DNA of 17,819 nt from JAAYFT01 sp036562765 (GTDB lineage: Bacteria > Bacillota > Clostridia > Tissierellales > Tissierellaceae): NCBI GenBank assembly GCA_036562765.1, contig DATCJO010000163.1:1-17819 (forward strand). The letters run 5' to 3'. The notes below the pieces were generated by a model. The model was not told the DNA's origin. It saw nothing but the letters and a program-made list of their open reading frames with translations, and searched no databases. Numbering within the stretch: the first letter of the stretch is position 1; each line of letters opens with the position of its first letter. Of the stretch, positions 7,807-14,823 are shown one piece after another. A program made the position numbers and the translations under genes.

Positions 7807-8715
7807 TCACTCTTTAATGCCTGATGTAGCCATGGTTTCAATAATATTGCTTTGTGATATAACGAAAACTATTACAGGTACTATAAGCATAATAAGAGCT
7901 ACTGCTGAAGCAACCCCTGTTCTAACAATACCGGCATTTATAATTTGGGATAATGCATAACTTACCGGCTTAAGTTTTTCCGTATAAATAAAGGTTCCTC
8001 CTGTCGTCCCCCATAGAGATTGAAACGACAATACAATCAGGGTTATCCATGCGGGTTTTGAAAGAGGCATGATTACGCTCCAAAAAATTCGATATTCGCT
8101 GGCACCATCAATTTTTGAAGCCTCCAAAAGCGAATCAGGGATTTGAACCATGTGATTCTTCATCAGATATAACCCCAATGTTGAACCTACAGCTGTAATT
8201 ATAACTGGCCAATAACTGTCTATTAATCCTAACTTCGACATAATAATATAGTTAGGCAAAGCAGTCACCGCTCCACTAAACATCAAAGAATAAACTATTA
8301 AATTGGACATAACTTTAGAACCGGGGAAATTATACTTGGCAAGAGGAAAAGCAGCCATTGAACCAATAATTACCGTTCCCAATGTCCCCACGACGGTTAT
8401 AAACACAGTATTAAATATATACCTTGAAAATGGTATCCATGAATTACCAATAATTATAAATAAATCCTTAAAATTATTCAATGTTGGGTTGTATACAAAA
8501 AGTCTAGGTGGAAACAGAAATATTTCGTTTAAGGGTTTGAATGCGTTGCTTATCACAAATATCAATGGCAACAAGCTAAATATCCCAAATAGACCTAAAA
8601 TTAACGTTAAAATAATATCTACTGTACGACTTCTATTTGGCCTTTTTCTTCTCGTTCTTATCATTTTTACAACCTTTTTACCAGAAGCTCTCCTACTTAC
8701 CATAATAAGCTGCAT
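7807..8715 (-). CDS. Carbohydrate ABC transporter permease, MalG/UgpE-type (first pair)
   Basis: The frame is open from GTG at 8724, but ATG at 8715 has the better ribosome-binding site (AGGTGA, 5 bases upstream) and gives 302 residues. A strongly basic N-terminus (KMIRTRRKRPNRSR) leads into the first of about six membrane helices. The EAA loop LLEASKIDGASEYRIF (near residues 196-211 of this form) followed by SVIMPLSKPA is of the MalG class and contacts the shared ATPase. The upstream permease gene stops at 8717, one base before this ATG, so the two are translationally coupled. The end is TGA at 7807, 17 bases before the NHL/TPR start. Family and length are normal; the sugar substrate is not readable from sequence. 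Confidence 0.9.
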   Translation of the reverse strand: MQLIMVSRRASGKKVVKMIRTRRKRPNRSRTVDIILTLILGLFGIFSLLPLIFVISNAFKPLNEIFLFPPRLFVYNPTLNNFKDLFIIIGNSWIPFSRYIFNTVFITVVGTLGTVIIGSMAAFPLAKYNFPGSKVMSNLIVYSLMFSGAVTALPNYIIMSKLGLIDSYWPVIITAVGSTLGLYLMKNHMVQIPDSLLEASKIDGASEYRIFWSVIMPLSKPAWITLIVLSFQSLWGTTGGTFIYTEKLKPVSYALSQIINAGIVRTGVASAVALIMLIVPVIVFVISQSNIIETMATSGIKE

Positions 8716-8716
8716 C

Positions 8717-9661
8717 TTACTCACCTACCCTTCTGAGGAGCTTCTGCACAATTATATTTGAAAACATCATTATAAAAAACAAAAGCGTTGCAATAGCAGA
8801 AGCATAACCCATCTCAAACCTTATATTTCCATAGTCATAAAGGTGGGTAAGTATAGTATGACCTGCATACTCTACAGAAGGAAATCCCGCAAGCTCCATT
8901 GATATACCTGCAACGGACAAAGACTGTGTTATTTGCATAACCGCACCAAACATGAGTTGTGGCTTCATAGATGGAAGTGTAATGTACCAAAGCTCCTGCC
9001 ACCTATTTTTTATTCCATCTATCATACCAACTTCATAAAGCGATTTATCAATAGTTTGAAACCCTGCAATAAATGCTAAAAACCCAACACCCAGGCTTAA
9101 CCACAGCTGAACAATAATCAATATTGGCATTACATATTCCTTGGTATCAAACCACAGAATTGGTTCGGATATTAATCCTAACTTCATCAACCAAGCGTTA
9201 GCATAACCATACATATCCGAAGAAAAAATTAATTTCCATATCAAATAAGCGTTACCAGAAATTGAAGGTGCGTAAAACGCCAATGTCATTAAAGCCCGTA
9301 TTTTTGGTGGCAATTCATTTATTAACCATGCAAAACCAAAACACATTATATAACTTATTGGACCGGTTATTATTGCAAAGAGTAACGTATTTTTTATCGC
9401 AATGAGAAAGACGCTATCATTAACAATTAAATTAATATAATTTCTCAGCCCAACAAATTCTGGTAATTCTAACATGTTAAAAGATGTAAAACTTAATACA
9501 ATAGATACAATAATCGGGACCACTGTAAAACACACAAATATTATTCCAAATGGTGCTATTAAGATATATTTCTCTTTATGCTGTCTCCATATCTCTAAAT
9601 ACTTATTTTTTTTGCTAAGCTTATTAGCTTTATTAAGTGAAAGTACCTGCCCTACTGCCAA
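8717..9661 (-). CDS. Sugar ABC transporter permease, MalF/UgpA/LplB-type (first pair)
   Basis: A 314-residue membrane protein. The start is TTG at 9661, supported by GGGAGAGGTG 7 bases upstream; no better start is seen. A basic tail of about 30 residues precedes the first helix (residues 31-58), then the conserved F-V-G-L-x-N-Y motif at about 69-75. The EAA loop LYEVGMIDG (208-216) with ITLPSMKPQL following is typical of UgpA/LplB proteins. It directly follows SBP2 (39-base gap with a small AU-rich hairpin), so SBP2 and the two permeases at 7807-9661 are the most likely transporter set. It would import a glycan fragment together with an ATPase encoded outside the window. Confidence 0.92.
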   Translation of the reverse strand: MAVGQVLSLNKANKLSKKNKYLEIWRQHKEKYILIAPFGIIFVCFTVVPIIVSIVLSFTSFNMLELPEFVGLRNYINLIVNDSVFLIAIKNTLLFAIITGPISYIMCFGFAWLINELPPKIRALMTLAFYAPSISGNAYLIWKLIFSSDMYGYANAWLMKLGLISEPILWFDTKEYVMPILIIVQLWLSLGVGFLAFIAGFQTIDKSLYEVGMIDGIKNRWQELWYITLPSMKPQLMFGAVMQITQSLSVAGISMELAGFPSVEYAGHTILTHLYDYGNIRFEMGYASAIATLLFFIMMFSNIIVQKLLRRVGE

Positions 9662-9681
9662 TCTAAAGCACCTCTCCCTAT

Positions 9682-9697
9682 TAAAGAAATCTCTTTA
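9682..9697 (-). other. Small intercistronic hairpin after SBP2
   Basis: On the minus-strand RNA UAAAGA (9697-9692) pairs with UCUUUA (9687-9682) around a 4-base loop, starting 4 bases after the SBP2 stop codon and ending just before the ribosome-binding site of the permease. No U-run follows. The stem is AU-rich and weak; it may be chance or a minor mRNA-stability element. Confidence 0.3.
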
Positions 9698-9700
9698 GAA

Positions 9701-12574
9701 TTACCGATCCTGGTATGTCTCTATATACGGTAGATGAAATTCCTTGCGTTTTTTGGCTAGTTCCTTATTTATTTCCTTAACATTGAGATAGAGAGCTTCA
9801 CGGGGATTCTGACCACCTGTTACAACTGCTTTAAACGCATAATCCACCATTCTTCCCGTCATATATCCACCAGGAACTTCGGGAACCCCTTCACATTTTT
9901 CAAATTGACTAAGAAGAGAATCCAAAAAACTGCTAGGCCATGGTAATTGAGTTAACACATTTCTATTTGCTGTTGGATATCTTGCACCAACTCCCATGCT
10001 CGCCTCTAGCGCATAAGCATATCGTAGCTGTACGTCATCGCTCAACCACCATTTTACAAAATCCCATGCATTATCTTTATTCTTGGCAGACTTCATCAAT
10101 ATACAATGGCTTGTATCACAAACAACCGTATTGTTTATATTCCCATTGCTATCAACAACCCCTGGTACAGGGGCAAACGACCATAATCCTTTTATCTCTG
10201 GAGCAAATATTTCAAGCTGGTTAAAAGTTGTATACGGAGCTATACCAATTGGAATCTCTCCAGTCCTAAACCTGTTAGAAAAATCGATTGTAACGGGGAG
10301 TTTATAACTCGTATAAAATTCCGTAAGGTGTTCAAACGCAAGCATTGCATTTTCTTCGATCAGACCGCTTTCTATGCCATAATTTTTGCCTTCCCCCTTA
10401 TAAATATCCCCTCCATATTGAAATACAAGGCTGTAATAAATGGAACTTGGCAGCCAGAAATCATAATTATTCATATGAAGAACAGGTATAATTTCCCTTA
10501 CCTCATTCCATGTTTTTGGTGGCGTCAACCCTAACTCTTCCAATATATCCCTTCTGTAAAACATCATCATAAACGTCTGCTGTTCAGGTAATCCGAATAC
10601 TTTACCATCAAAAGTCACAGTTTTAAAGGCACTTGGATGAAACTTTTCCTTTATATGTTTAAAATCTTCAAATTCTGTAAAATCGGTCAGTGCATTTCTC
10701 ACCGCAAAATTCATTACCATAGATTGAGAAACATTTAAAACAACATCTGGACCTGTACCAGCTAACGTAGCAGGAATTATTACATCAAGCGGAATTAACT
10801 GCAATTCCACAGGTATACCACGTACAGGGGTATAACTATCATCAATCAGATTTCTTATAATCTGCGCTTGATCTCTTCCCGAAGAGATCCATACTTTCAC
10901 CGCATTTTGTCCTGCATCCTCGTTGGTTTGCAATGTAGAATAATCAACAAAAAATGTAGAAACAAATCTTACTATTTCATAATAAGTTTTTACAAAAAAG
11001 CTGGGTTCAGCTTGTGGAAGTTTTGCATTTGGAGCTGATAATGTAAAACTATCTATTTCCAGCGGCATTTCAGAAATATACAACAACCAAGCTCCCAACC
11101 CTGATATATTTTGCTTAAAGGACGATAATTCCAAAACCACATCATCTGGATTTTGACTTAATTGTAATGCCTGGACCGCCATTTTTTCTATCATAACGGT
11201 CTTATCGCCTTTTTCTCCAGTTATCTCAACCAATTCTTCGACAACTCTGAAAAGCCTCTCGCTCTCAGCCTTAAGCGTCTCCCTAAATTCCGGAATCTTT
11301 TTATCAATCTCATAATCTATAAATTTATCCGGTACTAAACCTGTTATTTGTATTGTTTTTCTATAAATCTCATTTAAAATTCTCAAGCTTTGTTCTACCT
11401 CTGCAATTGATTGGCTAAATTCACCAGGAACTACTTCCAAGCTAATCGTATTCTTTCCTTTTTTAAAATAAAACAGGAAAGGTCCGTTTTCATCACCACA
11501 TACATAATTTTCAAAATTTCCATTAAATTCGAATCCAATGCTACTGACTTCTTTAAAAGGTACCTCGCCGTTAATTCTTAACTCTCTAAACGACTTAACG
11601 CCTCTGTTAATATTCTGCCTTGCTCGAAACGATAATTGATAGAGCCCTTCCTCCGGTACTTCAATTTCCCAGATGATGAATTCGCCAACAGTTCTCCAGC
11701 TATTGCCACCTATAGTGTTCAATTTAATCTTGTATGGATGGTAAGGCACAGTATTGGGGCTACTATAATCTGAGGTCACCACAATGGAAGGTGAAGACTT
11801 CTTAATTCCAATAGTTTTCCCATCAACCCGTTCTGCTTGATATACTATATTTTCGCCACTATAAACCGGATATTTTTGTTTTAATTCACTTATGACTTCA
11901 TCGTATGGTTGCAGTTCGGGAGCTGTCTTTAGTATTATTGCTCCAATTTTTACAGGTTCTTTTATAGATTCAAAAGATATCGTATGTTTACCCGCTGAAA
12001 AAAAGAATGCATAAGGCCTTAAGCTTCTCCTCTGAGAATCCCTTATATACACTTTTTGCCACTGTGGAACTTCGGTTGCTTCAGGGAGTATTTCATTATC
12101 ATTATTTTCCATGATGTTACCGTTATCCCATATTCTACTAAATATTATCTGTTCCATCCCTTTGAAAAGGATTTCTCCATCAATGTAAATTCTACGTTCT
12201 ATAGTAGAATTACTCCCCTTTACAGGAAAATAAGTTACCTCAATGTTATAAAAACCGTTCTCCTTTACATAAAACTCCCAGGTTATAGTTCCACGGTCAC
12301 CCGTTATCACTCCATCTGGCTCAACAACTACTTCCATCTCGTCAGATTTTGTGTATCTAGTCAAATCAATTACCACTTCTGCTTTAGCCATCTTGTCTTT
12401 ATCGAATCCACTATCGATTAAATACTGTAAATAGGTTGGTTCATAAAATTCGTTTTCTCCTTCAAAGCTGAAATCTTCAGCCAGTACTTCTGAAGAACTC
12501 ACTAAATTAGCATAAGAAAGCAGGATACTCATTATCATTGCGAAAACCAACCCGAACGCCATTTGCCTTCTCAC
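9701..12574 (-). CDS. Large exported solute-binding protein with two N-terminal lectin-like domains (SBP2)
   Basis: A 957-residue protein. The GTG start at 12574 is preferred over ATG at 12562 because it supplies the basic MRRQ of the signal peptide. The peptide probably ends at VLA (residue 32); there is no lipobox cysteine, unlike most Gram-positive binding proteins. Residues about 65-216 and 243-385 are two beta-sandwich domains with features of CBM6/35-type modules (ENGFYNIEVTYF with a KHTISF end; NIVYQAERVDGKT, EEGLYQLSFRARQN, KNTISLEVVPG). Residues 386-500 are largely helical. Residues about 557-957 are a family 1 extracellular solute-binding domain (VKVWISSGRD, TLAGTGPDVVLN, FGLPEQQTFMMMFYRRDIL, AWDFVKWW). 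It should capture an oligosaccharide and hand it to the adjacent permeases. Family 1 binding domains alone are about 400-450 residues, so this is more than twice the usual size. Confidence 0.88.
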   Translation of the reverse strand: MRRQMAFGLVFAMIMSILLSYANLVSSSEVLAEDFSFEGENEFYEPTYLQYLIDSGFDKDKMAKAEVVIDLTRYTKSDEMEVVVEPDGVITGDRGTITWEFYVKENGFYNIEVTYFPVKGSNSTIERRIYIDGEILFKGMEQIIFSRIWDNGNIMENNDNEILPEATEVPQWQKVYIRDSQRRSLRPYAFFFSAGKHTISFESIKEPVKIGAIILKTAPELQPYDEVISELKQKYPVYSGENIVYQAERVDGKTIGIKKSSPSIVVTSDYSSPNTVPYHPYKIKLNTIGGNSWRTVGEFIIWEIEVPEEGLYQLSFRARQNINRGVKSFRELRINGEVPFKEVSSIGFEFNGNFENYVCGDENGPFLFYFKKGKNTISLEVVPGEFSQSIAEVEQSLRILNEIYRKTIQITGLVPDKFIDYEIDKKIPEFRETLKAESERLFRVVEELVEITGEKGDKTVMIEKMAVQALQLSQNPDDVVLELSSFKQNISGLGAWLLYISEMPLEIDSFTLSAPNAKLPQAEPSFFVKTYYEIVRFVSTFFVDYSTLQTNEDAGQNAVKVWISSGRDQAQIIRNLIDDSYTPVRGIPVELQLIPLDVIIPATLAGTGPDVVLNVSQSMVMNFAVRNALTDFTEFEDFKHIKEKFHPSAFKTVTFDGKVFGLPEQQTFMMMFYRRDILEELGLTPPKTWNEVREIIPVLHMNNYDFWLPSSIYYSLVFQYGGDIYKGEGKNYGIESGLIEENAMLAFEHLTEFYTSYKLPVTIDFSNRFRTGEIPIGIAPYTTFNQLEIFAPEIKGLWSFAPVPGVVDSNGNINNTVVCDTSHCILMKSAKNKDNAWDFVKWWLSDDVQLRYAYALEASMGVGARYPTANRNVLTQLPWPSSFLDSLLSQFEKCEGVPEVPGGYMTGRMVDYAFKAVVTGGQNPREALYLNVKEINKELAKKRKEFHLPYIETYQDR

Positions 12575-12623
12575 AATAACTCATTCTCCCCCATTATAGC
12601 TTAATTAAAATAAATGGAGTAAT

Positions 12624-12661
12624 GGCGTTTTAGGTACTTCTGCACCCAAAACGCCTAAAAC
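12624..12661 (-). other. Intercistronic RNA hairpin with two mutually exclusive pairings
   Basis: The element begins 6 bases after the SBP1 stop codon. In minus-strand RNA the arm 12655-12644 pairs with 12635-12624 as a continuous 12-bp stem including one G-U pair, with an 8-base loop. On plus-strand RNA the same position would be an A-C mismatch, so the fold fits the operon's direction. The arm 12661-12654 (GUUUUAGG) can instead pair perfectly over 8 bp with part of the same right arm (12634-12627). No U-run follows directly, so it is probably a 3' stabiliser or partial terminator that lets SBP1 mRNA accumulate above downstream genes. Confidence 0.6.
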
Positions 12662-12666
12662 ACTAT

Positions 12667-14751
12667 TTATTCTACAGTAACTTCAATAGTGGCTTTAGCC
12701 TCATTACCAACAAAATCAGTAACAGTAATCTCCACAGGATACTTACCGGGTGTAGTAGTATCAAGCCGACTTATATCCGCTTTGACGTTAAATTTGATAT
12801 CAAATCCATCCTTATCCACTGCAGTTTCCACAAAATCATTAGCCCAATTGATTTTGGCTGGGTCTTCATCCTTGGCTATCTTTCTGTACTCAGATTTAAT
12901 AACCAGTGTGGGTTTTTCTTTATTATTGGGGTCATAGATAATCACATCAGCACTAACGCTTCCTTCATTCCCTGAAGCATCTTTGATTTTGGCCTTAAAA
13001 CCTCCAGCATATTTGTCCACTTTATTAAAGTCGATTGCACTAATATCGATTTCTGCTTTGGACATGTCAAGATCTCCATCAACATTATCCACAGCTTTAT
13101 AAATTGTACTCCAATCAATTTTTGATGGATCGGTGCCCGCAGGAAATGCAATCGGTATATTGGCGTCAATCTTAGTAAACTTGGGTGCAATATTATCAGT
13201 GGGTTTATCTGACTGCAAAGCTTTTTCTATAGCGGATAAATATTCCAATAATTCATTCTTCCTTGCATCAATAGCTACATCATACTTTGGAGTATTATTG
13301 AGTCCATAAATAGAATTCCCAACTATGTTCTCACCCCATGGAGCAATAAGTCCAAGCGATTCCCCAAATTCATTGACCGGTGTTCTGGATATATAGAGGA
13401 ACATATCTAAAATATCCTTACCAATTTTTTCGTGCAATACATCAAATCCCTGTGCAAGAGCAACCGACTCAGCTTTATTATTAATGTAATCCATTGCCTT
13501 ATCCGAACCCGCAAGCTCTTTATAGAAAGTTTGGAAATATAATTTATAAACTTTCAGAGCTAATTCGACCCTATCTTCTGGTATTCCTCTTAATATAGCA
13601 ACACTATCCTTACTGTGTGCTGCTTGACGGTAACGCGGGTCATCTGGCGCAAGATGGTCCGGCCTTGGGAAAGGCACTATGCCCATTGATTCTCCCCTGC
13701 TTGCAAGCGTATTTGCTGCATTAGCACTTAACCAGGGAACCATATTGGTAAAAACGGTTTCGCCATTTGCAAAGTCATTAGCCTGCCAGGTCCAACCGGG
13801 CACAGGTGAATCATCACTGTATCTTACAGACATCATTAGACCTTTTTTCATAAGATTATCCACATATGCTACTGCTTGTTTTGCTTCCGGAGTATCCACT
13901 TCTAACCCATTTTCACCGAATAAAGCAACTCCATTAGAATGTAAAGCTTGTATAACTGTAAACCTGTAATCCGTTTGGAAAGCTTTAATTGGTACTTCAG
14001 GTCTTACTGGAGAAGGTTTACCTTCATAATACGCCTTAATTTTTGAGAGATACTCTTCAAATTTTGACCATGTCCATTCACCACGTTTAAACAAATCAGT
14101 AGGATAAACAGTTTTTCCGTTTTCTTTAAGCGAATCTACTGCTTCAATGTATTTAATATTAAATACCAACGGCCACTGATGTAAAAAGTCCAATACACGG
14201 TTTAATAGATAATAATGCCCAAACGTTTTACCAACAACCATCCATTTGGTATCCTCATCATTTAAAAACATATCTATATAATCATCTAAAGGCTGAAGAA
14301 TCCCCTGGCCCAATATCGTGCCTTGAGATCCATTCCACAAAATAACCAAATCGGCAAATGGATCACCAGCCAGAACGGACTGAAGCAATATCTCTCTCAC
14401 ATCTGATGGATACTGGACAAATTCAATTTTTACGTTTAATTCATCCAAAACCTTCTGATACGCAATTTCGGATGCACGGAGATTTTCCGGAGACATGCCT
14501 GGTTCACCGGTAACCTCATCTCTCCAGTTGGGATCAATTTCTGGAACCCAGTGTGTCCCCCATTTGATTACTATGGGTTCTCCCGCTGGCTTTTCCTCAC
14601 TCCCTTCTTCCCCTTGTTCCGGTTGTTCTTCCCCAGAACCATCAGCAGGAACATTTGTTTCTCCGTTCTTTTTCGCACATGCACTAAACATGGTTAACAC
14701 TAATAAGCAAACCAATAAAATAGACACTATATTTTTTGCTTTTTTCACCAT
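12667..14751 (-). CDS. Lipoprotein extracellular solute-binding protein with two C-terminal Ig-like domains (SBP1)
   Basis: The start is ATG at 14751, right after an AAGGAGGAGG site; the longer open frame to 14817 has no such support and would run across an upstream hairpin. The protein is then 694 residues. Its signal peptide ends in a lipobox-like FSAC (Cys25), followed by a Gly/Glu/Pro-rich linker to about residue 58, as for a membrane-tethered binding protein. Residues about 60-510 form a family 1 solute-binding domain (VIKWGTHW, AGDPFADLVILWNG, YDVAIDARKNELLEYL). Two beta-sandwich repeats follow at about 519-608 and 612-694. Each has the pattern PxKI-W then KD-x-x-GNE or TD-x-x-GNE near its end, as in bacterial Ig-like group 3 / DUF5011 domains. 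Such domains are unusual on a binding protein and may bind the wall or glycan. It lies between GH30 and SBP2. Confidence 0.88.
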   Translation of the reverse strand: MVKKAKNIVSILLVCLLVLTMFSACAKKNGETNVPADGSGEEQPEQGEEGSEEKPAGEPIVIKWGTHWVPEIDPNWRDEVTGEPGMSPENLRASEIAYQKVLDELNVKIEFVQYPSDVREILLQSVLAGDPFADLVILWNGSQGTILGQGILQPLDDYIDMFLNDEDTKWMVVGKTFGHYYLLNRVLDFLHQWPLVFNIKYIEAVDSLKENGKTVYPTDLFKRGEWTWSKFEEYLSKIKAYYEGKPSPVRPEVPIKAFQTDYRFTVIQALHSNGVALFGENGLEVDTPEAKQAVAYVDNLMKKGLMMSVRYSDDSPVPGWTWQANDFANGETVFTNMVPWLSANAANTLASRGESMGIVPFPRPDHLAPDDPRYRQAAHSKDSVAILRGIPEDRVELALKVYKLYFQTFYKELAGSDKAMDYINNKAESVALAQGFDVLHEKIGKDILDMFLYISRTPVNEFGESLGLIAPWGENIVGNSIYGLNNTPKYDVAIDARKNELLEYLSAIEKALQSDKPTDNIAPKFTKIDANIPIAFPAGTDPSKIDWSTIYKAVDNVDGDLDMSKAEIDISAIDFNKVDKYAGGFKAKIKDASGNEGSVSADVIIYDPNNKEKPTLVIKSEYRKIAKDEDPAKINWANDFVETAVDKDGFDIKFNVKADISRLDTTTPGKYPVEITVTDFVGNEAKATIEVTVE

Positions 14752-14782
14752 TTTTCCTCCTCCTTCTTTCCTTTTATTTTTA

Positions 14783-14801
14783 GCGTACTTTATCAGTACG
14801 C
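14783..14801 (-). other. Leader hairpin upstream of SBP1
   Basis: In minus-strand RNA GCGUACU (14801-14795) pairs perfectly with AGUACGC (14789-14783) around the loop GAUAA. It lies in the 72-base gap between the GH30 stop codon and the SBP1 start, about 20 bases upstream of the ribosome-binding site. It is followed by an A-rich stretch, not a U-run, so it is not a terminator. A 5' stem close to the ribosome-binding site is consistent with an mRNA-processing or stabilising role for SBP1. Confidence 0.5.
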
Positions 14802-14823
14802 AAAACTTGAACAACATAAATTT

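Noticed and set aside
7790..7810. Seven-codon N-terminal extension of the NHL/TPR protein from GTG at 7810
   Set aside because: It would contain the strong AAGGAGGTG ribosome-binding site that serves ATG at 7789.
8303..8761. 152-codon plus-strand frame
   Set aside because: It is antisense to a convincing permease gene and has no recognisable domain.
12575..12623. Perfect TATAAT on the minus strand just before SBP2, as an internal promoter
   Set aside because: The -35 position has only about 2 of 6 matches, and transcription would start inside or after the ribosome-binding site.
14752..14817. 22-codon N-terminal extension of SBP1
   Set aside because: It spans the leader hairpin and the ribosome-binding site, and puts extra residues before a normal lipoprotein signal peptide.
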